64,000 nucleotides of DNA from Chitinophagaceae bacterium (GTDB taxonomy: Bacteria; Bacteroidota; Bacteroidia; Chitinophagales; Chitinophagaceae), in contig SEAC01000019.1 in the NCBI GenBank assembly GCA_004173235.1, forward strand, positions 1 to 64,000, read 5' to 3'. Position 1 is the first letter of the stretch, and every line of letters starts with the position of its first letter. The notes beneath the pieces were generated by a model. The model saw only the letters and a list, made by a program, of their open reading frames with translations. It was not told where the DNA came from and made no database searches. Of the stretch, positions 32,983 to 41,782 are shown in pieces. The translations under genes and the position numbers were made by a program.

Positions 32983-34134
32983 TCAAAAATCAAAATCCCG
33001 TGGCTCGCCGCATGCTTCCCTGCCATCGAGTATCTGCTCCTTTACCGCAGCTATCATCTCGTCCCAATCCTCGCAGATTTCGCCAGTATGCAGTCCGGTT
33101 TGCAAGTAAAACTGGTATTCCTCAAATGCCGTTTCCAGTTCGGCCGACACATCGCGCGCAACCGTGCGGATGTGGCAGAGGTGCAATGCTTCGCGCCAGT
33201 CGTCATGTGCAGGAATAGGCACCGGGTTTCGAAGCGTAAGCAGGATCTTCGCATCGTCCACCGGCTCGTAGTTGCCCTTGGCACTTTCGCGACTATCCAA
33301 CCACTCAAAGTGTGCTCGCAGCAGCGCACCGAAATAGCCGTCTTCAAATTGAGCGGCAAACCCTGACCCGCCACCGAACCAATAAGAATCGAGAAAGGGC
33401 CGGTCGTCGGAGACGTAACTACTTTCCTGCTGTGGCGGGTTCGGGCGCTGCTTTCGGTAATATTTTTCGAGAGGACTCCGCACGTCGGGCAAATGCAGAA
33501 ACGGGCCGCCGAAGTGATCGTCCCAAAACGTAAACCATGCAGGGTACTCGGGATATTGGCCGAGGTTGTCGCGCTCACGCTTAATGTCGTTGTAGTCACC
33601 CATGCCCGCCGCGCCTCTCGGTGTCTCATAAAGCACCCATTCGGCTCCCTCGTCGGTGGCCAGGAAATGCTGCATCAGTTCCAACTCTTCTTGGGTAATG
33701 GGAGGTACCAGCTTGCAACGGCGGATGTTGTACCGCCAGTGAGTGAAGTCCCACGCAATGTCGATACCCGTCAACTTTACTTCGCCGGCGCGCCACCTGC
33801 ATTCCAGGTCGAAAAGCTTTTTGATTTGAATTGCGTCGAGGCAAGCCGCACACTGTTTTGGGTACTCGAGCTCGGGCACTGCCTCCACTATCTCGATATA
33901 GGCATTCGCAGCATCGATCACGAGGCACTTCGCTTCTGCATGGTCGCGCAGAAACTTATCGAAATGGTCCAGTTGGCTGGGGTAATACCTAAATTGTTGA
34001 AAGTAGGATTCCACGCGCGGATCGGCCTTGATCTCGGCATAAAATTGCTCCTGCAATCCTTTGAGAAATTGTTTGCGTTCCGCTGGGCTTAATGGCAGCT
34101 TCGACGGGTGGTAAGCCCATTTCGAAAAATCCAT
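32983..34134 (-). CDS. Hypothetical protein, 383 residues
   Basis: This GC-rich gene resumes host-like composition. The product is soluble, with no signal peptide. It is rich in Trp, Tyr, Phe and acidic residues, e.g. ECRWRAGEVKLTGIDIAWDF and PAWFTFWDDHFGGPF. I recognise no domain. It is a single gene followed leftward by the displaced tRNA terminator, with a triplicated repeat upstream. Confidence 0.65.
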   Translation of the reverse strand: MDFSKWAYHPSKLPLSPAERKQFLKGLQEQFYAEIKADPRVESYFQQFRYYPSQLDHFDKFLRDHAEAKCLVIDAANAYIEIVEAVPELEYPKQCAACLDAIQIKKLFDLECRWRAGEVKLTGIDIAWDFTHWRYNIRRCKLVPPITQEELELMQHFLATDEGAEWVLYETPRGAAGMGDYNDIKRERDNLGQYPEYPAWFTFWDDHFGGPFLHLPDVRSPLEKYYRKQRPNPPQQESSYVSDDRPFLDSYWFGGGSGFAAQFEDGYFGALLRAHFEWLDSRESAKGNYEPVDDAKILLTLRNPVPIPAHDDWREALHLCHIRTVARDVSAELETAFEEYQFYLQTGLHTGEICEDWDEMIAAVKEQILDGREACGEPRDFDF

Positions 34135-34213
34135 AAAATTTGCTTTTGGTACCCATAAGGTACAAAATCAATGTGATCCGGTGAACGAAAATGACGACGA
34201 TAGCCATTAGTGG

Positions 34214-34615
34214 GGCGCCTGCAGCGCAGTTAAACACGAAGACACAAAGACACGAAGGCACGACGGTTATTGCAGAACGAGTGTTTCATCCGATACTTTG
34301 TGCCGTTGTGTCGTTGTGCATTAAAGCCGCTCGCGGCCAATCAATCGCGCCTGCGGCGCAGTTAAACACGAAGACACAAAGGCACGAAGGCACGATGGTT
34401 ATTGTCGAACGAGCGTTTCATCCGATACTTTGTGCCGTTGTGTCGTTGTGCATTAAAGCCGCTCGCGGCCAATCAATCGCGCCTGCGGCGCAGTTAAACA
34501 CGAAGACACAAAGGCACGAAGGCACGACGGTCATTGTAGAACGAGTTTTCATCCAATACGTTGTGCCGTTGTGTCGTCGTGTCGTTGCGCACTAAGGCCG
34601 CTTGCGGCCAGCGTC
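34214..34615. repeat. Three tandem copies of a ~132-bp repeat
   Basis: Units begin GGCGCCTGC near 34214, 34347 and 34479. Each runs through CACGAAGACACAAAGGCACG, a variable middle, TTTGTGCCGTTGTGTCGTTG and a GCCGCTCGCGGCC palindrome. The CACGAAGACACAAAG and TTGTGCCGTTGTGTCG arms are partly complementary. The copies are nearly identical, so the amplification looks recent. This fills the 481-bp gene-free gap. Confidence 0.9.
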
Positions 34616-34801
34616 TTAAGCGTCCTGGGCAGCTCTTTCCACCTCCTTCATACTGATCTCGTATTGCAACTTCTTCAACTCTTTATATAGCGCTCGCTTA
34701 TCGAGAGAATTGTCCGCGTCGGCGGCATCGAGGCGGTCGCAGGTGCTGCGATACAGGTCCTTCAATTCGGCCAGGCTGGGGCCGGGGGTTGTGTCTGTCA
34801 T
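34616..34801 (-). CDS. Small conserved-looking helical protein, 61 residues
   Basis: The ATG at 34801 gives MTDTTPGPSLAELKDLYRST, followed by two charged helices (RLDAADADNSLDKRALYKEL, KKLQYEISMKEVERAA). The longer frame would run into the promoter region of the divergent alkD-like gene. No family is recognised. A coiled-coil or helical-hairpin fold is likely. Confidence 0.5.
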   Translation of the reverse strand: MTDTTPGPSLAELKDLYRSTCDRLDAADADNSLDKRALYKELKKLQYEISMKEVERAAQDA

Positions 34802-34891
34802 GGTCGGGCGGTTTTTGTCGGTTAGGAAATGTAGCAGGAGAAGACAACTCAAAGCCGATGCCAAAGCGGCTCCCTCGCCTACCTTCACGCT

Positions 34892-35596
34892 ATGACCCAC
34901 CTGCTTGCGCAACTCCGGCACGAACTGTCGGCGCAGGGCTCACCCCAGAATGTGGAGGGTGCGCAGCGCTTTTTCAAGGAAAAGATCGACAACTACGGCC
35001 TGCCGATGGCCGCCACCCGCCTGCTGGCGCGGGAGTTTGGCAGGGAGCTCACCACCGTCAGCAAAGAAGCCCTCTTCGACCTGTGCGAGCAGCTTTGGCG
35101 CTCCGGCAAAATGGAGGAGGCACATATCGCATCCTTCTGGACCTACAGCCGCCGCAAGGAATTCACGGCAAACGATATCGACCGCTTTGAAAAATGGATC
35201 GGGCACTACGTAAGCAACTGGGCCAATTGCGACAATTTCTGCAACAACGTGATGGGCGCCTACCTGCTGAAATTTCCGGAGGGGGCGGGCCGCCTCGAAG
35301 CGTGGACGGCCTCGCCCAACCGCTGGCTGCGCCGCGCTGCCGCCGCTTCGCTGATCGTGCCGGCGCGCAAAGGACTGATGCTGGATGCAAGCCTTCGCAT
35401 CGCCACCCTCCTGTTGCACGACGCCGACGACCTGGTGCAAAAGGGATATGGCTGGTTGCTCAAAGAACAATGCAAGAAGAACTCGGAGGCGGTGTACGAT
35501 TTCGTTGCCACCCATAAGAAAGAAATGCCGCGCACTGCCCTTCGGTATGCCATCGAAAAAGCACCCGCAGCAGTCCGAAAGGAATTGCTCTCTTGA
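34892..35596 (+). CDS. DNA alkylation repair protein, AlkD-like (HEAT-repeat glycosylase family)
   Basis: The 234-residue all-helical protein matches the AlkD family. It shows NWANCDNFCNNVMGAYLLKF, WTASPNRWLRRAAAASLIVP, LHDADDLVQKGYGWLLKE and MPRTALRYAIEKAP. These correspond to the HEAT-like repeats carrying the Trp, Asp and Arg residues that cradle alkylated DNA in AlkD. Members excise N3- and N7-alkyl purines without base flipping; some are non-catalytic, so activity is inferred. Confidence 0.88.
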   Translation: MTHLLAQLRHELSAQGSPQNVEGAQRFFKEKIDNYGLPMAATRLLAREFGRELTTVSKEALFDLCEQLWRSGKMEEAHIASFWTYSRRKEFTANDIDRFEKWIGHYVSNWANCDNFCNNVMGAYLLKFPEGAGRLEAWTASPNRWLRRAAAASLIVPARKGLMLDASLRIATLLLHDADDLVQKGYGWLLKEQCKKNSEAVYDFVATHKKEMPRTALRYAIEKAPAAVRKELLS

Positions 35597-35627
35597 GTAA
35601 TGATCAACTGGAGCGGTGTCCGCGGTG

Positions 35628-36356
35628 TTATTGTGCTTCCGCGTCGGTGCTATTCGCACGAAGCATCAACGAGCCTGTACTAGTGTCGAAAACCGCCACC
35701 CGGTTGTCTTCCAGGCCAAGCATCACGCGGCTTCCATCGGTTGAAAAAGAAAACGACAGCACTTTATTCCCGGCCGCGATCGGTGTTTTCTGTCCTGCCG
35801 GGTGGGCTATCCACACCGTGCTGTCGCCCGACACGGTGAGCAGCCGGGTTCCATCGGCACAGAAGCCAAAGAGCCGCACCGGCGCAGGCACATCAAGGGG
35901 CCGGGGCTGATCTTCACTACCCAATCGATAACTGAAAAGCCTCCCGCCCTGCGCGAGCAGGAGCAACTGCCCTCCGCCGGGGTGAAAAAGCAGCTTCTTC
36001 AGAGGGTACGAGTTCCGGATGCGCTCGCTGACGGTGCTGTCGCGAAGCCTCCAGATGCGCACGCTGTTGTCGGACCCGAGAACCGCCGCAAACTGGCCAT
36101 CGGGTGAAAGCACGGCATCGCGAATCATAGCCGAAAACCCGGCACCGTTGTATCCGCCCGCACTACCAGCATCTGCGGGTGCTGGCCGGGGCGCCGAACC
36201 GCCACTCGCAGGCCTGGGGCTGTAGGTGCTTTTAGGTTTAGGGGGCTTCTTGCCACCACCCTTCGGCGGCTGGGCCGATGCCGCAGCTGCTGCCACCAGG
36301 CACAACAGCAGGGCGAACATCCGTTTTGAACTCTTAAATTGAATAGCTGATGGCAT
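35628..36356 (-). CDS. Exported WD40-type beta-propeller protein, caspase operon gene 3
   Basis: The 242-residue protein has a signal peptide (hydrophobic core FALLLCLVAAAAASAQ; an ATG at 36320 is an alternative start). A Pro/Lys/Gly-rich linker and WD40-like blades follow: AVLSPDGQFAAVLGSDNSVR, IWRLRDSTVSE and FSFSTDGSRVMLGLEDNRVA. Only four or five blades fit, fewer than a closed propeller, so it may pair with the adjacent 197-residue WD40 protein. The two genes are 10 nt apart, downstream of an exported caspase gene. Confidence 0.75.
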   Translation of the reverse strand: MPSAIQFKSSKRMFALLLCLVAAAAASAQPPKGGGKKPPKPKSTYSPRPASGGSAPRPAPADAGSAGGYNGAGFSAMIRDAVLSPDGQFAAVLGSDNSVRIWRLRDSTVSERIRNSYPLKKLLFHPGGGQLLLLAQGGRLFSYRLGSEDQPRPLDVPAPVRLFGFCADGTRLLTVSGDSTVWIAHPAGQKTPIAAGNKVLSFSFSTDGSRVMLGLEDNRVAVFDTSTGSLMLRANSTDAEAQ

Positions 36357-36366
36357 TTGTATGCTA

Positions 36367-36960
36367 TTAGTAGCCCGGATCCAGGTCGAGGCCTTTTAGT
36401 TGAAGCATGGGGAGACCGAGGCCGGCATCATACACGAACGCCTTTGTTTGCCCGTAACGCAGCAGCAGGCGTTTGCCGTTCCGGGAAAGCAAGAGGCCCG
36501 TGAGTTCACCTGCAGCCGGCGTTGTGAAGGCCGCCAGTTTTTTACCCGCCGCATCCCACACCGCCACCTCTTTTACGCTTACCGTAATAATACGGTTGCC
36601 GTCCGTGCTGATTGCAAATCGTTCAACGGGAGCGGCTTCGGGTAACGCTGCAACGAATGTTCCACCGGATGTCCAGAGTTGGGCAGTGCCGTTATCAGTG
36701 AGCACAAACAAATGTGCGCCGTCTGCAACATAGGCAAAAGAGCGAATGACATCGGTGCCTTTGCCGCGTATCTCGGTCAGCAGTGCACCGCCAGGAACGC
36801 TTCGGATGCGGAGTGTATGATCTGATGCCAATATCGCCACACTCTTGCCGTCGGGCGCGAGTGCAGAGCCCTCCAAGGTTGCCGATTGCTGTGCACGGCT
36901 TTCCGGCGCGCTAAACGCAAGCAACCATAAATAAATTAAGGTGCGAAATAAGTGCGTCAT
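36367..36960 (-). CDS. Exported WD40-type beta-propeller protein, caspase operon gene 2
   Basis: The 197-residue product has a signal peptide (LIYLWLLAFSAPESRAQ). WD40-like strands follow: SALAPDGKSVAILASDHTLR, FVLTDNGTAQLWTSGGTFVA and AISTDGNRIITVSVKEVAVW. Its ATG overlaps the caspase stop codon by 4 nt, indicating coupled translation. It may complete a propeller with the next gene product and present ligands to the caspase; this is inferred from operon structure only. Confidence 0.75.
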   Translation of the reverse strand: MTHLFRTLIYLWLLAFSAPESRAQQSATLEGSALAPDGKSVAILASDHTLRIRSVPGGALLTEIRGKGTDVIRSFAYVADGAHLFVLTDNGTAQLWTSGGTFVAALPEAAPVERFAISTDGNRIITVSVKEVAVWDAAGKKLAAFTTPAAGELTGLLLSRNGKRLLLRYGQTKAFVYDAGLGLPMLQLKGLDLDPGY

Positions 36961-38684
36961 TGGCTGCGCATTGATTTGGTTTTATGAAACACAAATTCTC
37001 CTCCTTCATCGCCCGCGTTGCTCACAGGGCCACCGATGGGCGTTTGCTGCGCGTTGCCCGACACTGCTACCTTTACCAGCTGGAAGAGTTGCGAGGCAGT
37101 GATCTCATCGGGAGCTGCACGCAAAAATTTCATCAGGTAAAACGCAAAGGGACTGTGCTGCGTTCCCGGCATCACATCGGCCACTTCTTCTTCGCGGCCA
37201 CTGCAAAGCAGCCAGCGCGAGCCCATCTTTTCCATTTTTTGCTCGAAGCTTTCGCCGCGATTCGTTTTGAAAAAGCCGCCCGAAAAACATGCATCTGCAA
37301 TTACCAGCACATGGCGCGCGCGCAGCGCTTCGAGGTACTTTTTAATCTCGGTGTTGGAAAGGTAGTCGATCGGCTTGCGCATGCGCGCATCCACCGGTAT
37401 CCAATAGCCTTCGTTCACCTGTTTGTCGAGCGTGCCGTGGCCCGCGAAATAAACAACCAGGTTGTCGGTCGGCCCGAGCGAGGCGATCAGCGCGCGAAAC
37501 ACACTGTCGATGCCTTCCTTCGTACATGCACCGTCAATCATCTTGTGCACATTGGCCGGATCGAAATTGAAGCCTCCCGTAAACAGTTGTTCGATGGAAT
37601 CCACATCGCGGCGAGCGCCTTTGAGCTTTGTCCATTGCGTGTATTCGTTGATGCCGATGAGCAGCAGGTGATTGGCGCCGGGTGTTGTAACGGCTTTCGT
37701 TTCTGGCTCATAGTCAACAATCACCTCTTCGCAGTTGCGGTGGCCATCCGTTGTTTCCACAATCACTTCAAACTGGTTGCGGCCCGGCTGCAGGCGCACT
37801 TCCTTCTCCCAGTAATACTGCCCATTCGCCAGCATCTTCAAAGCACCGCTCGCACCGTTCACAGCGATGCCGCGCAGTCCCTTCAGTGCAGCGGCCGTCC
37901 CTTTAAGCACGAAGGCCTGCGTGGTCACTTTGTGTTCCGGCTTGATTCCACGCGTAGCGCCCGCCTGGAGGGGCTGCACGAGCGAAAGCAGCGGGTAAAC
38001 CGAATAGAGCTTTTCCGGCTCCTTTTGAGCGGCGCTGCATTGGTCTTCGATGCTGATCTGCGAAGCTGCGGCCCAGCCGTGAGCTTGTGGTGCCGCCTTC
38101 GCAGCCTTTTCTTTGGTGGGAATGATGACGATATCGGTAAAGCCGAAGCGGCATTTCGCGAGCCCGGCAGACGGAACCCCTTCGAGGATCCACTTCACTT
38201 CCTGCAGCAGGTTGGCCACCAACTTGCTTCGCGTTGCGTGGTCGGAAGAATAGAACGCATTCAGGTCGATCGGCTCTTCGCTCCATATAGTGAGCAACTT
38301 GTCTACACCAAACGGAGGCGTAATGGTCAGCTCGGCGGCGAAGTCAACCGTGTCGTGCGGCGCTACACGGTATTCGGAGAGCGGCTGGTCGCGGATGGGA
38401 GCAATGATGTTTACGATGTTGTCGGGCTGCAGGTCAATGATGGCAAAGTAAAGCGGCCGGTTGCTGTGATTGACGATCTTAAGCGAGAAGCGTTCGCCTT
38501 CTGAAAACACACCGGCAGCCTTTTGAAACACCTGCTGCATTTTCGGATCAGCACCGTCGCAGCCAGCAACGCATTTCTGTCGAACCATGAGCAACTCGCC
38601 GGGCGGGTTGTTGTAATACGCGTTTTGTGCTGCACCGGCCAGGCCGACGCACAGCAGGAGTGCGCAGAACAATCCCTTTCTCAT
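36957..38684 (-). CDS. Exported caspase-family protein (peptidase C14) with DUF4384-like domain
   Basis: The 575-residue protein has a signal peptide (MRKGLFCALLLCVGLAGAAQ). A DUF4384-like domain at about residues 55-135 includes FSLKIVNHSNRPLYFAIIDL. A middle region is unassigned. A C-terminal caspase domain starts at about residue 338 (HLLLIGINEY). The catalytic dyad is clear: His416 in VVYFAGHGTLD and Cys466 in VIADACFSGG. Family members cleave after Arg/Lys or Asp. Export and the coupled WD40 proteins suggest action in the periplasm or at the surface. It is the first gene of a three-gene operon. Confidence 0.88.
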   Translation of the reverse strand: MRKGLFCALLLCVGLAGAAQNAYYNNPPGELLMVRQKCVAGCDGADPKMQQVFQKAAGVFSEGERFSLKIVNHSNRPLYFAIIDLQPDNIVNIIAPIRDQPLSEYRVAPHDTVDFAAELTITPPFGVDKLLTIWSEEPIDLNAFYSSDHATRSKLVANLLQEVKWILEGVPSAGLAKCRFGFTDIVIIPTKEKAAKAAPQAHGWAAASQISIEDQCSAAQKEPEKLYSVYPLLSLVQPLQAGATRGIKPEHKVTTQAFVLKGTAAALKGLRGIAVNGASGALKMLANGQYYWEKEVRLQPGRNQFEVIVETTDGHRNCEEVIVDYEPETKAVTTPGANHLLLIGINEYTQWTKLKGARRDVDSIEQLFTGGFNFDPANVHKMIDGACTKEGIDSVFRALIASLGPTDNLVVYFAGHGTLDKQVNEGYWIPVDARMRKPIDYLSNTEIKKYLEALRARHVLVIADACFSGGFFKTNRGESFEQKMEKMGSRWLLCSGREEEVADVMPGTQHSPFAFYLMKFLRAAPDEITASQLFQLVKVAVSGNAQQTPIGGPVSNAGDEGGEFVFHKTKSMRSQ

Positions 38685-38864
38685 TATGCCAAGTTACAAC
38701 ATCGCACCAAGGAGGCGCTACCTACAAATACGTATTTCTGCGGTGCTGTAAAAAATACCGACAAGTGAGTATTTACGCCTTTGCGCGAATGCCGTTGCTT
38801 TGAATCGTTAACCCGAAAGAACACAATCGCTTCATAGGTCGCAACCAAAACAGTCTCCGACGAG

Positions 38865-38889
38865 GACCCCTTCTGGGGTCTTCTTTTTT
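38865..38889 (+). terminator. Orphan rightward terminator, possible end of a small RNA
   Basis: GACCCC-TTCT-GGGGTC followed by TTCTTTTTTA is a good intrinsic terminator reading rightward. No rightward gene ends here: the caspase gene points away from it. A short RNA starting in 38780-38800, where TTGCTTTG resembles a -7 box, could end here. The 286-bp gap 38685-38970 otherwise holds nothing I can support. Confidence 0.5.
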
Positions 38890-38970
38890 ATTGGTTCAGT
38901 AGTTTATTGGTAAGGCCGCCGTCATGCGCTTAATAAGACCGTGAGCAAACGCTGGCGCTAGGAATCCGGT

Positions 38971-39231
38971 TCAGTCGATTGATTTTACTGCTCCGGCCTC
39001 AAAGCGTTTGCGCGCATGCGTTAGCGCCGCCACCGGGCTTTCAAACAGCCGGGTTTGTCCTTCTTCATCGAGGATCACAATCCCGGCAGCACCGTCCTCC
39101 GCGGGCTCCTCGGTAAAATAGGAAGCAGAAAAATACTCCGTGGGAATAGTGTTGGGGTTCTCACGGTTGGCAGGAATGACATCTACTTTGAACCATACAT
39201 CGCGTCCATTGATATGCTGCTTTTCGATCAT
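38971..39231 (-). CDS. Small hypothetical protein, 86 residues
   Basis: The ATG at 39231 gives MIEKQHINGRDVWFKVDVIP and then YFSASYFTEEP, GIVILDEEGQTRLFESP and ALTHARKRFEAG. It is a compact alpha/beta protein with no signal peptide. Longer frames upstream are repeat-rich, so they are not used. No family is recognised. Confidence 0.55.
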   Translation of the reverse strand: MIEKQHINGRDVWFKVDVIPANRENPNTIPTEYFSASYFTEEPAEDGAAGIVILDEEGQTRLFESPVAALTHARKRFEAGAVKSID

Positions 39232-39456
39232 GATGGAAGATTTGAGGGACGAAATGCAAACGCAGGGCCAGAGGGGCGCACGGAATGCCAGGATGGGCGC
39301 ACGGAACACACGGAAAGAAAAGGCCGGTAACCGTTTACAAGGCGCCCGCGGTCGAATCAACCAATCCAAAAAAAAGGGCTGTCCTCAATGGACAGCCCTC
39401 AACAAAATACTCCGTGTATTCCGTCCCGAAGCTTCGGGATTCCGTGCACCGCTTTC

Positions 39457-40482
39457 CTACACCGATGCAGGCTCGCGCGTGGGTACGGTCTTTACCAATT
39501 CGATATCAGGCTTCGACTCGTCGGTAAGCTTCACTTCGTTGCGGTTGCGGCGCACCACGCGGGAGAAGAGCGACAGCTCGCGGCTGAACAGGAAGCGCAG
39601 CCAGAGTTTCGTCCAGGAGTTGTGCGCCTTCAGCGAGTTGTAGAAAGGCAGCGCCTTTTCCTTCAGCTCGGGAAGCTTGTTCCAGGGAATGGAAGGAAAG
39701 TCGTGGTGCTCATTGTGGTAACCCACGTTGAAGGCCACCGTATTGAGCGGGCCGTAGTAACTGAAAGTTTCCTGCTCTTCGTTGTGGGTGAGGTAGTGCT
39801 CCTGGATCCAGCGGCCACCGAGCGGGTGCAGGCCAACGGAGAAGAAGAAGCTCAGCGTAAGAAACGCTACCGCTTTGCCACCCATGAAGTACCAGACGGC
39901 GGCCGTGAAGGCGATCTGCGCGGCCCAGTTGGCAGCCGTCCAGCCATCGAAAGGCTTGATCTCTTTCAAACGCGAAACGCGGAATGCCTGGAACAGCGGG
40001 TAAAAGAGGAACCAGATAGCCTTTCCAAGGAAGTTATTGTTGATGAGTTTTGCCTCCCACCGGTTCGGAAGGTCGGCGTCGAGGTCGTGGTTGCCCTGGA
40101 ACGAGTGGTGCTTGATGTGGTATTTTTCGAACGACACCGAGCTGGGAAAGATCTGGGGCAGGTTGGCCAGCATGCCGGCAATGCGGTTGGCCGCCGGGTT
40201 CCTGAACAGCAGGCGGTGCGCACACTCGTGAATCATCACAAAAAGCGCATGGTCGGCAAAGGCGCCCACGCAGTACGCAACGCCCACGATCCACCACCAG
40301 GATGCATCGGCCAACAAGCCCGACAGGCCTAACTGCAAACCAACGAGGCCCACGATAGCCCAAAAGGACATCGGGTTTTTGCCGATCAGCTGGCGGATTT
40401 CCGGATGTGCTTTCAAAATAGCACGGGTTCGTGCGCGGTGCGGCTCGGGGCCGGTAGCATACACAAAATCGGTTCGCTTCAT
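39457..40482 (-). CDS. Sphingolipid (dihydroceramide) Delta-4 desaturase, DEGS-like
   Basis: The 341-residue membrane di-iron enzyme matches eukaryotic DEGS/DES1 along its length. The N-terminal Lipid_DES region is DFVYATGPEPHRARTRAIL. The three histidine boxes are H85ECAH89, H122IKHH126 in SFEKYHIKHH, and H256NEHH260 in FNVGYHNEHHDFPSIPW. The motif SYYGPLNTVAFNVGYHNEHH is especially DEGS-like. Hydrophobic spans lie at about 40-80, 150-165 and 185-215. It would introduce the 4,5 double bond in a sphingoid base or a similar bacterial lipid; the substrate is inferred from family identity. Confidence 0.88.
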   Translation of the reverse strand: MKRTDFVYATGPEPHRARTRAILKAHPEIRQLIGKNPMSFWAIVGLVGLQLGLSGLLADASWWWIVGVAYCVGAFADHALFVMIHECAHRLLFRNPAANRIAGMLANLPQIFPSSVSFEKYHIKHHSFQGNHDLDADLPNRWEAKLINNNFLGKAIWFLFYPLFQAFRVSRLKEIKPFDGWTAANWAAQIAFTAAVWYFMGGKAVAFLTLSFFFSVGLHPLGGRWIQEHYLTHNEEQETFSYYGPLNTVAFNVGYHNEHHDFPSIPWNKLPELKEKALPFYNSLKAHNSWTKLWLRFLFSRELSLFSRVVRRNRNEVKLTDESKPDIELVKTVPTREPASV

Positions 40483-40607
40483 ATTCGGGACTAGATTGAG
40501 GGAAATAAAGGTACGAAATTCAGCGCAGCGCCCACAGATGGGTCGATGAAACGGCGGCAGTTGACCGCAGTTGCCCCATCGCTACCTTCGAACACCCACA
40601 GCCCCTT

Positions 40608-41723
40608 ATGGTTACTTTCCTCCTGGTATTCGTTTGTACGCTTCTCTTCATCATTTTTGCTACCGTCGTCGTTGTTCGCAGCAAACCCTTCGGCACCGCT
40701 CCCACCGGCGCCCGCATCGCACGTATCGGGGCCTCGGCACACTACAGCAAAGGCCAGTTTCAAAACCCCGAGCCCACACCGCAGCTCTCGGAAGGCGTTT
40801 CCATGCTTACGGTGCTTTATAAATTCTTCTTCAGCCGCAACCCCAACAAGCAGCCACCGGCTCCCCTTCCTTCCGTCAAAAGCGACCTGAAGAATTTGTA
40901 CCGCAACCAGAATGTGCTTGCCTGGTTTGGCCATTCCTCCTACTTCATTCTTACCGAAGGAAAAACGTTTTTGGTCGACCCGGTACTGAGCGGCCACGCA
41001 TCACCCTTTTCGTTCATCACGAAGGCGTTTGCCGGAAGCGACGTATTCAAGCCCGGCGACTTTCCGCGCATCGACTACCTCGTGCTCACCCACGATCACT
41101 GGGATCACCTCGATTACAAAGCGGTGTGCACGCTCAGGAGTAAAGTGAACCGTATAATTACGGGTCTCGGCACGGGCGCGCACCTCGAGCGCTGGGGCTT
41201 TGATGCCCGGATGATCATTGAGCTCGATTGGTGGGAAGAGCGCGCGCTCCCCGACGGGTTCCGTATAACTGCCACTCCTGCACGCCACTTCTCTGGCCGC
41301 GGCCTCAAACGGAATGGCGCCGTTTGGACCTCCTTCGCGCTGCAAACGCCTGCGCGCAAGATCTTTCTTGGCGGCGACTCCGGGTATGGCGCACACTTCA
41401 GGAGCATCGGCGAAAAGCTCGGCCCCTTTGATCTTGCCATCCTCGAGTGCGGGCAATACAATGCGTACTGGAAATACATTCACATGATGCCCGAAGAAGT
41501 GGTGCAGGCAGCCCACGACCTCGGAGCGCAACAGCTGCTACCCGTGCACTGGGGCAAGTTCACACTGGCGCTCCACGATTGGGACGAACCGATCCGCCGT
41601 GTGGTGGCCGCAGCGGAGCAGCAACAACTGCCTTTGCTGCACCCGATGATCGGCGAACTCGTTGATCTCGATAATCCGGTAAAGCACCATCGCTGGTGGG
41701 AAGATATCCGGGCGAATAGATGA
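40608..41723 (+). CDS. Metallo-beta-lactamase fold hydrolase, NAPE-PLD/UlaG-like
   Basis: The 371-residue protein has an N-terminal membrane segment (LLVFVCTLLFIIFATVVVV). A metallo-beta-lactamase domain opens with VLAWFGHSSYFI, and the zinc motif is VLTHDHWDHLD. A later His is in TPARHFSGRG, Asp in GGDSGYG and His in LLPVHWGKF. This arrangement and length match the N-acylphosphatidylethanolamine phospholipase D group. It starts 126 nt from the divergent desaturase gene, so both may act on membrane lipids. The real substrate is unproven. Confidence 0.85.
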   Translation: MVTFLLVFVCTLLFIIFATVVVVRSKPFGTAPTGARIARIGASAHYSKGQFQNPEPTPQLSEGVSMLTVLYKFFFSRNPNKQPPAPLPSVKSDLKNLYRNQNVLAWFGHSSYFILTEGKTFLVDPVLSGHASPFSFITKAFAGSDVFKPGDFPRIDYLVLTHDHWDHLDYKAVCTLRSKVNRIITGLGTGAHLERWGFDARMIIELDWWEERALPDGFRITATPARHFSGRGLKRNGAVWTSFALQTPARKIFLGGDSGYGAHFRSIGEKLGPFDLAILECGQYNAYWKYIHMMPEEVVQAAHDLGAQQLLPVHWGKFTLALHDWDEPIRRVVAAAEQQQLPLLHPMIGELVDLDNPVKHHRWWEDIRANR

Positions 41724-41731
41724 AACAGGAA

Positions 41732-41752
41732 GCCCTGGCATCAAGCCAGGGC
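41732..41752. terminator. Hairpin between convergent genes
   Basis: GCCCTGGC/GCCAGGGC with loop ATCAA lies 9 nt past the hydrolase stop codon. There is only a weak T tract, so termination may be partial. Confidence 0.5.
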
Positions 41753-41782
41753 CGCCGTTCCTATTAAACGAACACTGCTTGC

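Noticed and set aside
36984..38504. A 506-codon open frame opposite the caspase gene
   Set aside because: The caspase frame has a signal peptide and both catalytic residues. The opposite frame has no features of a real protein.
40491..40997. A 168-codon frame opposite the start of the metallo-hydrolase gene
   Set aside because: It overlaps the clear start of the NAPE-PLD-like gene and has no supporting features.
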